Source of the DNA: HLUCCA09 sp038745585
Lineage (GTDB): Bacteria > Pseudomonadota > Alphaproteobacteria > Rhodobacterales > Rhodobacteraceae
Direction of reading: 5' to 3'
DNA length: 64,000 nt
NCBI GenBank assembly: GCA_038745585.1
Contig: JBCDLH010000002.1
Location: 1-64,000 of the forward strand
Part shown: in pieces, positions 46,028 through 54,584 of the stretch
Numbering within the stretch: position 1 is the stretch's first letter
Layout of the letters: each line of letters starts with the position of its first letter
Position numbers and translations under genes: made by a program
Notes under the pieces: model-generated
Told to the model about the DNA's origin: nothing
The model's database searches: none
Seen by the model: the letters and a program-made list of their open reading frames with translations, nothing else

Positions 46028-47329
46028 TCATTCGGCATAGGTCGAAAGATAAGCCATCACGGCGGCGATGTCGTCTGCGTCGCGAAAGCCACGAAACGCC
46101 ATCCGCGTGCCGCGCATGTAGCCGCGCGGATCGGCGAGGAACGCGGCCAGCGTCTCTTCGGTCCAGATAAGGCCTGCTGCACCCGCCTCGGTCATGACGC
46201 TCGAATAGCGAAAGTCGTCGAGCGCGCCCGCTGTCCGCCCAAAGACATCGTTGAGATGTGGCCCGGTGCGGCTCAGGGCATCTGCCCCGATCTGGTGGCA
46301 CGCCGAGCATTGGCGAAACGCCGCCTGACCGGCCGCGACGAGCTCGGGGTCGGGCGCCGAGGCGGCGAGGACCTCTGCGTCAAGAGGTGCTTGCTCACCG
46401 GATGCCTCCGCGGCCTCGGAGCCCACGGCAGACGCGACGACCACGCTGGCGTCGACGGCATTGGAGGCCTCCTCCTCGTCTTCGATGGTTGCGGCCTCCG
46501 TCGCGCTCCCCTCAGTCGCGCTGCCCTCCGTCTCCGGCGTCACATCGAGTACCGCCGCGCGCATCGTGACCTCCACACTCTCCTTGCAGTTTTCCATGCA
46601 AGGCTCGGCGCTGAAGGCCGCGTATTCGCCCGCGTCCCGGTCATCCATAAAAAAGTTGTCTTCGTTCGGCAGCCGCACCGCGGTGAAGTTCTCGTGGGAC
46701 AGCTCAAAATCGTCCTCCACGATGCCGTTCGAATAAAGAATGTAGGCTGTGATCGCGTAGACCTCGTCGGGCTCGAGCGATTGGGAATAGCCAAAGGGCA
46801 TCGCGCGGTAGATGTAATCATAGACCGTCGACAGGTAGGGCCAGTACGAGCCCACCGTCTTCACCGGTCGGTCATGGGTTAATGAGCCCAAGCCGCCCGC
46901 GAGGACCGGCCAGCGGCCCAAGCCTTCGGCAAAGTCGCCATGGCAGGCCGCGCAATTGTTGATGAAGACCTCCTCGCCGGTCCAGACATCTCCCGCGCCC
47001 TCGGGCAGGCCGGTCCCGTCCGGGCGGATGTCGATGTCCCAGGCGGCGATCTCTTCGGGCAGGGCCGCGCGGCCGAGGCCGTAGGTCTTGCCAGCGCCGG
47101 GATAGACCGGGCTTTCGGCGCCGTGGGCCACGCCTTGCGCCTGCGCCGCGCCAACAAAGGCCCCCGCGATCCAGCCTAACGCCGTGACGCGTGGGCTCTC
47201 CCATTCCAGCGCCGAATGCCCCTCTTCCGCGCCGCTCTGGCTCGCCCGCTCCGACAGGAGCACGACGGCTGCCGTCAGCACTAAGACGATGACGGCGACG
47301 AGAGCCAGCTGGTTAGGAAATTTCGACAT
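46028..47329 (-). CDS. soxD: SoxD, dihaem cytochrome subunit of sulfane dehydrogenase
   Basis: A 433-residue protein. An N-terminal hydrophobic helix (LALVAVIVLVLTAAVVLL) serves as uncleaved anchor or signal. The first haem domain contains CAACH at 126-130 with GYSQSLEPDEVYAITAYILY. An acidic Ala/Glu linker (about 250-335) follows, with a TEGSATEGSATEA repeat. A second domain has CSACH at 341-345. It takes the six electrons released when SoxC oxidises the SoxY-bound sulfane sulfur. The ATG at 47329 overlaps the soxC end by 17 bp. Confidence 0.9.
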   Translation of the reverse strand: MSKFPNQLALVAVIVLVLTAAVVLLSERASQSGAEEGHSALEWESPRVTALGWIAGAFVGAAQAQGVAHGAESPVYPGAGKTYGLGRAALPEEIAAWDIDIRPDGTGLPEGAGDVWTGEEVFINNCAACHGDFAEGLGRWPVLAGGLGSLTHDRPVKTVGSYWPYLSTVYDYIYRAMPFGYSQSLEPDEVYAITAYILYSNGIVEDDFELSHENFTAVRLPNEDNFFMDDRDAGEYAAFSAEPCMENCKESVEVTMRAAVLDVTPETEGSATEGSATEAATIEDEEEASNAVDASVVVASAVGSEAAEASGEQAPLDAEVLAASAPDPELVAAGQAAFRQCSACHQIGADALSRTGPHLNDVFGRTAGALDDFRYSSVMTEAGAAGLIWTEETLAAFLADPRGYMRGTRMAFRGFRDADDIAAVMAYLSTYAE

Positions 47330-48611
47330 TCTCGGCCACTCCGCGTGGATCGACATACCAGGTCTGGATGCCGTTGTTGTGGTAAATCGAATTCACGCCG
47401 CGCCACTCGCGGAGCTGGGTCTTGGTCGGCTGAACGTATCCGGTGCTGTCATGGGCACGGCTCTGCAACAAGAGTGGCGAACCGTCCCACTCGAACTCGT
47501 AATAGAACCGATGGAGCGACTTTTCGAGCGAGGGGCCGGAGAGGCGCGCCTTGTGCCAGTTCTTGCCGCCATCGAGCGTGACGTCGACCCGGGGGATCGT
47601 CCCCCGCCCCGACCAGGCCAGCCCCGTGAGCACGGTGTGGCCCGGCCCATGGGGGATCGGCGCTTGCGGGCTCGGTGAGGTGATGACCGATTTGGCGTCC
47701 ATCTCCCAGGTAAAGCGGCGCGCTTTTCCATTGGCCAGAAGGTCGGTGTATTTGCTTGTCTCTTCTCGATGGTGCCAGGGCGCGTCGCCGATCTCGATCC
47801 GACGGAGCCACTTGACCCACATATTGCCTTCCCATCCCGGCACGACAAGGCGGAGCGGATACCCTTGCTCGGGACGGAGCGCCTCGCCGTTCATCTTGAA
47901 CGCGAGAAGGCAATCGTCGAGCGCCTTTTCCATCGGGATCGAGCGCGTCATTGCGGAGGCGTCGGCACCTTCGGGCATGATCCACTTGGCCGAGGTCTTC
48001 ACACCCGCCTGCTCCAGCACCAGGCGCAGCGGCACGCCGGTATACATCACGTTATGGATCATGCCGTGAGTGAACTGGCAGCCGTTGAGCTGCGCCCCGC
48101 GCCACTCCATCCCCGAATTCGCTGCGCATTCGAGGAAATAGACGTGGTTTTCGCGTGGAAAGCGCAGGATGTCTTCCATCGTGAAGATGAGCGGCGTATC
48201 GACCAGGCCGTTGACCATCAACCGATGCTCTTCGGGCGGGATATGGACCGCACCGGCATGGTGACGCTCAAAGCAGAGGCCATTGGGCGTGATGATCCCG
48301 TCGAGCTCGTGAATCGGTGTAAAGTTGACCGATGAGGTGGTGTCGGCGGTCAGCCACTCGACATTGCGGCGCACGACATGGGCCTCAAACTCCGACGGGC
48401 CGCCGTAGGGAAAGAGGTCGACGGGGTCGCCGAGCTCGCGCATCCAGGGCTTGAGCTCGGTGATGTTGGGGTCGGCCCCGGCGCGCGCCAGCGTCGCACC
48501 GCCCGCCACACCGCCAAGCGCTCCGGCGGCGCCGCCGAGAAAGGCGCGCCGTGTCGGACGCTTGCCAGAGCCCTTTCGCTTCGGCTTTGTCCCTTGGTGC
48601 TTGGCTGTCAT
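47313..48611 (-). CDS. soxC: SoxC, molybdenum subunit of sulfane dehydrogenase
   Basis: A 432-residue sulfite oxidase-family protein. A twin-arginine signal (PTRRAFLGGAAGALGG) exports it after cofactor insertion. The Mo-ligating Cys162 lies in FLECAANSGMEW. The pterin-binding domain and the C-terminal dimerisation domain (RVDVTLDGGKNWHKARL) are present. With SoxD it oxidises the sulfane sulfur of SoxY-cysteine-S-thiosulfonate, so thiosulfate can go fully to sulfate without stored sulfur globules. GGAGGAC lies upstream of the ATG. Confidence 0.94.
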   Translation of the reverse strand: MTAKHQGTKPKRKGSGKRPTRRAFLGGAAGALGGVAGGATLARAGADPNITELKPWMRELGDPVDLFPYGGPSEFEAHVVRRNVEWLTADTTSSVNFTPIHELDGIITPNGLCFERHHAGAVHIPPEEHRLMVNGLVDTPLIFTMEDILRFPRENHVYFLECAANSGMEWRGAQLNGCQFTHGMIHNVMYTGVPLRLVLEQAGVKTSAKWIMPEGADASAMTRSIPMEKALDDCLLAFKMNGEALRPEQGYPLRLVVPGWEGNMWVKWLRRIEIGDAPWHHREETSKYTDLLANGKARRFTWEMDAKSVITSPSPQAPIPHGPGHTVLTGLAWSGRGTIPRVDVTLDGGKNWHKARLSGPSLEKSLHRFYYEFEWDGSPLLLQSRAHDSTGYVQPTKTQLREWRGVNSIYHNNGIQTWYVDPRGVAENVEIS

Positions 48612-48642
48612 GCTCTGGTCCTCCGGCTCAAACGGGGCGGGC

Positions 48643-50340
48643 TCAGGCGCCCACCACGGTCACGCTGTTGTTGGTGTCGACGGCAACGCTGCCATGCCTG
48701 CGGATGTGGCTTTCGACGACGTCCCAGACCGGCGGGCCTTCTGTTTCTTCGTTGACGCTAGCCCAGCCGGCAACGACATAGGCGCGCGCGGGGTCGATCT
48801 CCTCGCCGCTCGCCAGCAGCGTCATGTCGGAGATGCGCGCGCCCTGCGCCTTGGAGACGTCGATCTTGTAGCCCATGCCACCGACGCGGACCATGTCGCC
48901 GCCCTGCTGGTAATAGGGATCGACGTTGAAGAGGTTGTCGGCGACATCCTCCAGAACGACTTTGAGAAACTCGCCGGTCATCTCGATGCGGTAGCAATTG
49001 GGATAGGTCATCGAGGTGACGTTCCAGATATCCTCGCGCGTGATCTCTTGGCCCGGAAGGATCGACGGGCCCCACCGGACACCAGGAGAGAGCGCGATCT
49101 CGGCGTCGCGCTCGGCCAGCATCGCGTCGAGAATGAGATCGTCCCACGTGCCGTTGAAGTTGCCGCGACGGTAGAGCAGCGATTCCGACGTCCCGATCAC
49201 CTCGGTGAGGTCCGCCTCGAACGGCGCGCGTTCGGCGTCGATCAGGGCGGCCATCTCCGGATCCGGGGCGATCACATCGGCAAAGATCGGAATGAGTTTT
49301 GTGCGATAGCCCATCATCCGGCCGTCGCGGATGTCGAGATCGATCCGGGTGACGAATTTGCCGTTCGAGCCCGAGGGCTGGATGACCGTCTCGCCCACGA
49401 GTACCGGCTCGGGCAACGCATCATGCGTGTGGCCCGACAGGATCACGTCGATGCCCGACACGATCCCCGCCATCTTTTTGTCGACGTCAAAGCCGTTATG
49501 GCTCAGCACGACGACGCAACCGGCCCCAAGCCCGCGCACCTCGTCGACAATGGCCTGCATGTTCTCGTCGCGGATGCCGAACGTATAATCGGGAAACATC
49601 CAACCCGGGTTGGCGATGGGCATGTAAGGAAAGGCTTGGCCGATGACGGCCACCAGCGTACCGCCCCGCTCGTACATGGCGTAGGGTTTGTAATCCTCCG
49701 CCGGTTCGTCCCACATCGCATCGAAGATGTTCTGCCCAAGCGCATCGAACGGCAGGCCGCGCACCAGCTCGCGCACCCGCTCCTGGCCAAGGGTGAACTC
49801 CCAGTGAAAGGTCATCGCATCTGGCCTGAGCGCGTTCATCACGTTGACCATGTCCTGCCCGGCCGTGTGGTAGCAGGTGTAAGAGCCGTGCCACGTGTCT
49901 CCGCCATCCAGGAGGAGCGCGTCGGGCCGGTCGGCGCGGATCGCGTTGACCACGGTTGCGACACGGTCCATCCCGCCCATCCGACCATAACCCTCGGCCA
50001 GGGCGGCGAAATCATCGTAGGTCAGAGCATAATGGGCGGGCGAGCCATCCTCGATCCCGTAGCGGCGGCGGAACTCTGCCCCGGTGATATGCGGCACGGC
50101 CCCCTTATTGTCTCCCATCCCGAGATTGATGCGCGGCTCGCGGAAATAGATCGGTTTCAGCTGCGCGTGAATGTCCGTGACGTGGATAAGAGAGACGTTT
50201 CCGAAGGTGTCGAACTCCAAAAGCTGATCTTGGGTCAGCGCTTGCTGCGCGGCCAGGCGGGACCAAGTGCCAAAACCCGACGCGCCGACGATGGCCGAGG
50301 CGGCCATGGAGGCTTGCAAGAAGTCGCGGCGGGAGATCAT
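48643..50340 (-). CDS. soxB: SoxB, sulfate thiol esterase (dimanganese hydrolase)
   Basis: A 565-residue 5'-nucleotidase-like metalloenzyme that hydrolyses sulfate from SoxY-bound sulfonate. It has a twin-arginine signal (SRRDFLQASMAASAIVG). Metal-site motifs are HVTDIHAQ at 53-60, GDTWHGS at 147-153, VVLSHNGFD and ILSGHTHD. The third residue of the second motif's WHGS is His where Gln is common. The ATG at 50340 has AAGGATC upstream; the frame is open further upstream but this extra part crosses the terminator and lacks family similarity. Confidence 0.95.
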   Translation of the reverse strand: MISRRDFLQASMAASAIVGASGFGTWSRLAAQQALTQDQLLEFDTFGNVSLIHVTDIHAQLKPIYFREPRINLGMGDNKGAVPHITGAEFRRRYGIEDGSPAHYALTYDDFAALAEGYGRMGGMDRVATVVNAIRADRPDALLLDGGDTWHGSYTCYHTAGQDMVNVMNALRPDAMTFHWEFTLGQERVRELVRGLPFDALGQNIFDAMWDEPAEDYKPYAMYERGGTLVAVIGQAFPYMPIANPGWMFPDYTFGIRDENMQAIVDEVRGLGAGCVVVLSHNGFDVDKKMAGIVSGIDVILSGHTHDALPEPVLVGETVIQPSGSNGKFVTRIDLDIRDGRMMGYRTKLIPIFADVIAPDPEMAALIDAERAPFEADLTEVIGTSESLLYRRGNFNGTWDDLILDAMLAERDAEIALSPGVRWGPSILPGQEITREDIWNVTSMTYPNCYRIEMTGEFLKVVLEDVADNLFNVDPYYQQGGDMVRVGGMGYKIDVSKAQGARISDMTLLASGEEIDPARAYVVAGWASVNEETEGPPVWDVVESHIRRHGSVAVDTNNSVTVVGA

Positions 50341-50497
50341 CGGCTCGATCCTTCGTCTATCGGGCTGGCCTTCCTGTGGCGCGGGGGCCTTCCTTTGGCT
50401 GGCAGGACCGTCGGCTACACCCGGCCCCGCGCCCTTCACTCTAGCAAACAAATCCACAAATGCATGCGTAAATCTGAATGTTTCTCGACAAAGAAAA

Positions 50498-50522
50498 CCC
50501 CGCGCCGATGTGCCGGGCGGGG
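50498..50522 (-). terminator. Intrinsic terminator between soxA and soxB
   Basis: On the minus strand CCCCGC pairs with GCGGGG (50517-50522 with 50498-50503), with some additional GC pairing in the 13-base loop. It is followed by TTTTCTTT (50497-50490). It begins 10 bp after the soxA stop and lies 158 bp before the soxB start. The 191-bp gap upstream of soxB also contains AT-rich DNA (AACAAATCCACAAATGCATGC on the plus strand, 50446-50465), so soxB-F may have its own promoter. Some readthrough would still link the two halves. Confidence 0.75.
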
Positions 50523-50531
50523 TGTTCCGCG

Positions 50532-51398
50532 TCAGTTGCGGACGGAGGGCGCTTCGACCGACAATCCGTTGCCGCGCGAGGCGACGTAAAGCTCCAGTGC
50601 CACAAGCTCGGGCGAGCCCGGCTGAAATGTCTCGGCCCGCGTGTCGCGAATGCAGCCCTTGAAGCGGCCTTGGGCCGTATTGAGGCGCGTGTTTTTCAGC
50701 CTGTAGACCGGGAAGCCGTTGATCTGACCCTGGCTCAGGTGATCGGCGCGGATCATGTTGCCGTAATTGTCCTCGTGACAATTGGCGCAGGCAAGTTGGA
50801 GCTGGCCGAACCGGGTGTAATAAAGCTCCCGGCCCTTTTCCCAGGTCGACGCCGCAGGGCCGTCGATGGCGACATCGACCGGCATCCCGCGGGAATAGAC
50901 CGAGATCAGCGCCTCCATCGCCGACATCGGCCGGCTGTCGATCTTATAGGGCTCGGCCTGCATGTTCTCGGTCCGACAGGCATTGATCTGCATGCCGAGC
51001 GTGCGGACCTCGCCGGCGTCCTCGTTCCACTTTGGATAGACCGCGCGGACACCTGCCATCGAGGCCGCTGGCTGTTCGTGGCAGGTTGCACAGCTATTGC
51101 CCGCCGCCCCCTCGACCGTGTTCCACGTCTCAAGCGCGGCATCGACAAAGATAAACGCGGGGTTGTCAAAATCGTCCATCTGGATCGCTTGCGTCTGATC
51201 CGTCCGAAAGCGCCAGCCGGAATAGATCGTCTTGCCCACCCGATTCATGTGCTCGGGCGCCGGCGCATGCGTGACCATCTCGATCTCGCCGTTGACGATG
51301 AGGGTGTCGTTGTCGGGGCCCGTAGCCTGGGCCCAAGCGGCGGCTGATAGGGTGAGCGCCGCGAGGCTGGCGGCGGCCAGTCGCAATGTAGATACCAT
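50532..51398 (-). CDS. soxA: SoxA, dihaem cytochrome subunit of SoxAX
   Basis: A 288-residue periplasmic protein with a Sec signal (LRLAAASLAALTLSAAAWAQ). Haem sites are C103-H107 (CATCH) and C204-H208 (CANCH). Cys249 in RFKGCIRDTRAE is the conserved cysteine that becomes the persulfide ligand of the active-site haem. SoxAX joins thiosulfate to the SoxY cysteine. The presence of both haems places it in the dihaem class of Paracoccus and Rhodovulum. GGAGGAACATT before the ATG at 51398 is a strong ribosome-binding site. Confidence 0.95.
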   Translation of the reverse strand: MVSTLRLAAASLAALTLSAAAWAQATGPDNDTLIVNGEIEMVTHAPAPEHMNRVGKTIYSGWRFRTDQTQAIQMDDFDNPAFIFVDAALETWNTVEGAAGNSCATCHEQPAASMAGVRAVYPKWNEDAGEVRTLGMQINACRTENMQAEPYKIDSRPMSAMEALISVYSRGMPVDVAIDGPAASTWEKGRELYYTRFGQLQLACANCHEDNYGNMIRADHLSQGQINGFPVYRLKNTRLNTAQGRFKGCIRDTRAETFQPGSPELVALELYVASRGNGLSVEAPSVRN

Positions 51399-51486
51399 AA
51401 TGTTCCTCCCTGGGCGCCCTGCCCCGGCATCGTTGCACCGGGGCCGGGCATTTTGGCCTGGGTCGAGGTCTGGGCGCGCGGCTCTC

Positions 51487-51816
51487 TTAGGACACTTCGA
51501 CCGCGCCCGCGGCCTCGTAGGTCGAGCCGTCATCGTCGTACCAGGTGAACTGAAACTCACCGGTTTCGGGCACGACCGCCTCAAATTCGAAATACGGATT
51601 GGTCGAGATCGCGGGCTCCATCGTGACGTCGATCACGGTCTCGCCGTTGAAGGCGGCCGTAAAGCGATTGATGATCGACCGGGGGATAACCTCCCCATTG
51701 CTGTCGCGGCGCTGGCCGGATTCCATGGGATGCGAGATCAGTGTCTTGATCGTCACGACCTCGCCGGCCGAGGCCGTCTTGGGGACGCGAACGCGGGGCT
51801 TAACACCAGTTGCCAT
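51487..51816 (-). CDS. soxZ: SoxZ, sulfur-carrier scaffold subunit
   Basis: A 109-residue beta-sandwich protein (PRVRVPKTASAGEVVTIKTL, SHPMESGQRRD, PYFEFEAVVPETGEFQFTW). It has no signal peptide: SoxZ is exported bound to SoxY, whose Tat signal carries the pair. It forms the carrier complex SoxYZ. AGGAGAG precedes the ATG, and soxY ends 29 bp upstream. Confidence 0.95.
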   Translation of the reverse strand: MATGVKPRVRVPKTASAGEVVTIKTLISHPMESGQRRDSNGEVIPRSIINRFTAAFNGETVIDVTMEPAISTNPYFEFEAVVPETGEFQFTWYDDDGSTYEAAGAVEVS

Positions 51817-51845
51817 TGGTTTGCTCTCCTAAATTCGAGGTCGGG

Positions 51846-52262
51846 TCAGCCGCCGCAGCCGCCGATGGTGACTTTGACGGTCTGACTGGCCTGTACGACC
51901 GAGCCATCCGGCATCTTCGCGAGCGCGATGATGTCTTGCGTTCCCGCAAGGCGGATCCGCGTCGAGGCATCGTGCGACCCGGCCAGCGCGCCAAACTTGA
52001 ACTCCGCCACACCCGGCAGCGGGTTACCCGTCGCCAGGATCATGATCGACGCGGCTCCAGGTGCCGAGACGGAGATCGGAACCGTGTTCCCGTTCTCGGC
52101 GATCTCGGGCGCTGTGAGCGTGATGCCGCCATCGCCAATAGTGGCGCCGGCAGCAAACTCCGCGATCTTGTCGTCAATCGCGGCGTTGGCCCGGTACGGA
52201 AGGACTCCGAGCGCAGCGGCCCCAAGGCCAAGCGCCAGCGTCTCGCGACGGGAAAAGTGCAT
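51846..52262 (-). CDS. soxY: SoxY, covalent sulfur carrier
   Basis: A 138-residue protein. A twin-arginine signal (FSRRETLALGLGAAALGV, cleaved near ANA) is followed by a single immunoglobulin-like domain. The C-terminus is TIGGCGG, whose Cys136 is the swinging arm that carries thiosulfate, sulfane and sulfonate intermediates between SoxAX, SoxB and SoxCD. AGGAGC lies before the ATG at 52262. It is the substrate-bearing centre of the pathway. Confidence 0.95.
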   Translation of the reverse strand: MHFSRRETLALGLGAAALGVLPYRANAAIDDKIAEFAAGATIGDGGITLTAPEIAENGNTVPISVSAPGAASIMILATGNPLPGVAEFKFGALAGSHDASTRIRLAGTQDIIALAKMPDGSVVQASQTVKVTIGGCGG

Positions 52263-52339
52263 ATCCTTGCTCCTATTTTGGTTCGCGCGACCGGGGGCCG
52301 CCCTTGTCGGTCTTCTCAGCCTGGGCGCGTCGCCCGGGC

Positions 52340-52813
52340 TCACTCGGTCAGCGTCACGAGATAAGCCACCAGGTCTTCCACATCTTGGGCGGTCAAGAGC
52401 GGGGCGACATCGCCCTCATGTGCCTCGCCCGTATAGGCGTCGCCGAGCCGGGTGAAGCCGTCGGTCTTGTAAAAGGCCGGCATCATCGTGCCGGGAAACA
52501 TATTCTTGGCGTTGGCGACAATCCCGCGGATCTCCGCCTCGCTCCACCGGTCGGCCACGCCATCAAGCGAGGGACCGATATTGCCATGGAACTGCAATTC
52601 CGCAAGGTCGGTCACGGCATGACAGGCGATGCAATTGCCCGCGCCCTTGTTCATCAAGACCTTGCCATTCTCGATATCGCCGTCCTGACCCGAGAGGGAA
52701 ACAGGGATAGCGACCTCGTCCTCCCAGGGAATGTCGCCCGGCGCGATGGGCCCAGACACGGCCGGACTGGCCAGACACGCGGAGACGACAACTGCGGAGA
52801 TAGCGCGTTTCAT
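52340..52813 (-). CDS. soxX: SoxX, monohaem cytochrome subunit of SoxAX
   Basis: A 157-residue cytochrome with a Sec signal (MKRAISAVVVSACLASPAVS). One haem c site, CIACH, is at 61-65. Methionine-rich NMFPGTMMPAF offers the axial ligand. It accepts electrons from SoxA. GGGAGGATCC before the ATG at 52813 fixes the start; a frame open to 52942 would cover the operator region. It is the first gene of the structural XYZA unit, preceded by a 292-bp regulatory gap. Confidence 0.94.
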   Translation of the reverse strand: MKRAISAVVVSACLASPAVSGPIAPGDIPWEDEVAIPVSLSGQDGDIENGKVLMNKGAGNCIACHAVTDLAELQFHGNIGPSLDGVADRWSEAEIRGIVANAKNMFPGTMMPAFYKTDGFTRLGDAYTGEAHEGDVAPLLTAQDVEDLVAYLVTLTE

Positions 52814-52901
52814 GGATCCTCCCGTGGCGGCGGCTTTGGGACTTGCGGCTCGACGCCTCACCGAGACGATAGACCAGCGACGCGTGATCGGGCAACAACA
52901 A

Positions 52902-52917
52902 ATTCCATTATGTGAAT
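52902..52917. promoter_or_regulatory. Candidate SoxR operator ahead of soxX
   Basis: The sequence ATTC-CATTATGT-GAAT is a perfect ATTC-N8-GAAT dyad, extended to AAATTC/GAATTT arms (52900-52919). This is the consensus I recall for the sulfide-responsive ArsR-family repressor SqrR/BigR group, to which SoxR belongs. It lies 89 bp upstream of the soxX start, in the soxW-soxX gap. A second dyad GTTTC/GAAAC (52945-52965, with CTGCATTGCAG inside) lies nearby. The gap otherwise holds no gene. Confidence 0.6.
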
Positions 52918-53105
52918 TTCGCTGAACCCGCCAAAATGCCAAATGTTTCGCTGCATTGCAGAAACGAGAAAGAATTCTGCGCCGCGGCGCTTCTGGCGAA
53001 CGATTGTTCTGCGTCGCGGCGAAATCAGGGATGGCGCGCTACGACGGCCATCCCAAGACAAACGGGCGTCCAGTGGAATACCGCGCTGTGCCAAAATCGG
53101 CCGCT

Positions 53106-53717
53106 TTAGTCGAACGTGCCGTCGTCGCGCTCGGCGATCCGGCGCGCGTGATAGCGCTGGAAGTCTTCGCCCGTCTCCTCGATCCTCGCATACCGCTTCT
53201 CGGCAACCCAGGTGAATAAATCGAGCGTCGTGCCGCGCCCAAAGGCCCCGGGCATCACCGCAACGGCCGCCTGCGCTACGCTGCTCCCCGCATCCGCCGC
53301 TTCGGGCAAGAAGAGCATGGTCGGCGTGAAGAGCACGCCCCATTTGCGCGCGAGTTCCTTTTCCGGCCGGGCCTCGCCATCGAGATCCGTCGCCTCGCGA
53401 TCACCGTAGAGGTTGAGCTGCACGACAAAGAAGTTGTCGGCGATGTACTGCGCGACGACCGGGTCCGAAAACACCTCCTCGTGCATCTGCGTGCAGTAAA
53501 TGCAGCCGCGCTGCTCGAAGAAAACGACGAGCCGCTTGCCCTCTGCCGCAGCTTCGGCGAGGTCTTCGGACATGTCGAGGAAGGTGTCGCGCATCCATGG
53601 CTGCTTGTGGAGGCCGTCATCTCCGATCCAGCCGTCGGCCCCGGCCGCCGGTGTGAGGAGGGCCAGCCCGGCGGCGAGCGCACCCGTCAGGGCGGCGTGG
53701 CGAACGATGGTCTTCAT
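53106..53717 (-). CDS. soxW: SoxW, periplasmic thioredoxin
   Basis: A 203-residue thioredoxin-fold protein with a Sec signal (residues 1-26). The active site CIYC is at 72-75 (FFEQRGCIYCTQMHEEVF), and a cis-proline segment VLFTPTMLFLP follows. It is kept reduced by SoxV and in turn reduces Sox components such as the SoxY cysteine. GGGAGGAGAC before the ATG at 53717 defines the start. soxV lies 43 bp upstream in the same direction. Confidence 0.9.
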   Translation of the reverse strand: MKTIVRHAALTGALAAGLALLTPAAGADGWIGDDGLHKQPWMRDTFLDMSEDLAEAAAEGKRLVVFFEQRGCIYCTQMHEEVFSDPVVAQYIADNFFVVQLNLYGDREATDLDGEARPEKELARKWGVLFTPTMLFLPEAADAGSSVAQAAVAVMPGAFGRGTTLDLFTWVAEKRYARIEETGEDFQRYHARRIAERDDGTFD

Positions 53718-53760
53718 GGCGTCTCCTCCCATGTAAAATTTCTCAGCGTGCGGATCGTCA

Positions 53761-54507
53761 TCATCCCAGGGTTGGGATGTAGTTCAGCATCCATTCGGCG
53801 ATCCGGTTCATCTGGTTCGTGCCGATCAGCACACCAAAGACGATGAGCAGCGCGCCCATCGCCTTTTCCATCTTGTCGAGATGTCGCTTGAACCCCTGCA
53901 TCCAGCGCATGAACGGCCCGATAAACGCGGCGGCCAGGATGAAAGGCGCTGTCATCCCGACACCGTAGGTAAAGAGCAGCTTGGCCCCGCGCGTCGCGCC
54001 CTCCGCCTCCGTCGCGGCGGTAAAGAGGATCGCGGCAAGCACCGGGCCGACACAGGGCGTCCACCCGAACGCAAAGGCGAGCCCGATCACGTAGGCACCG
54101 ACGAACGACATGCTCGACGTGTCGCCAGGATCGACGCGAAGCTGGCGGTACAATAGCCCGATCCGGAAGACGCCGAGGAAATGCAGCCCCATCGTCACAA
54201 TGAGCGCCGCCGCGACCATGCGCAGCCAGTGCATGTATTCGGCCACGAGCTGTCCAAAGGCCGAGGCCGTCGCGCCAAACGCCATGAAGGTCGTGATGAC
54301 GCCGAGCGAAAAGAGCGTGGCCGAGACCACCGCGCGCGTCCGAACGGCAGGCGCCAGCGCCGCTGTCCCGTCCGGGTTGGCCGTGATCTGGTTCATTCCG
54401 ACCCCCGCCATATAGGACAGGTAGAACGGCACGATCGGTAGGATGCAGGGCGATAGAAACGACAGAAGACCGCCGAAAAGTGCCCCAAGATAGGTCACGT
54501 CCAGCAC
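53761..54507 (-). CDS. soxV: SoxV, CcdA-type membrane electron transporter
   Basis: A 248-residue protein with about six membrane helices, DsbD/CcdA family. The paired redox cysteines are in LSFLSPCILPIVPF and FGWTPCVGPVLAAILF. It carries reducing equivalents from cytoplasmic thioredoxin to periplasmic SoxW. The GTG start at 54507 has GGGGGAGGAC upstream. The gene is first in the leftward sox transcript, divergent from soxS. Confidence 0.93.
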   Translation of the reverse strand: MLDVTYLGALFGGLLSFLSPCILPIVPFYLSYMAGVGMNQITANPDGTAALAPAVRTRAVVSATLFSLGVITTFMAFGATASAFGQLVAEYMHWLRMVAAALIVTMGLHFLGVFRIGLLYRQLRVDPGDTSSMSFVGAYVIGLAFAFGWTPCVGPVLAAILFTAATEAEGATRGAKLLFTYGVGMTAPFILAAAFIGPFMRWMQGFKRHLDKMEKAMGALLIVFGVLIGTNQMNRIAEWMLNYIPTLG

Positions 54508-54584
54508 GATGTCCTCCCCCGGACGTTGTCTTATTCTTGTATTCAGATTACGCTAGATGTTCTCGCAACGTCAATCCGCCTGCC
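54508..54584. promoter_or_regulatory. Divergent soxV/soxS promoter region
   Basis: The 77-bp gap must hold both divergent promoters. An AT-rich core (TTATTCTTGTATTCAGATTA at 54531-54550) carries two ATTC half-sites at 54533 and 54541. The spacing ATTC-N8-AGAT is close to, but not, the full ATTC-N8-GAAT dyad seen ahead of soxX. A weaker SoxR site is possible. Confidence 0.45.

Noticed and set aside
48451..50589. 712-codon open frame opposite soxB
   Set aside because: Antisense shadow of soxB and the start of soxC; the sequence is histidine/arginine/valine-rich with no family signal.
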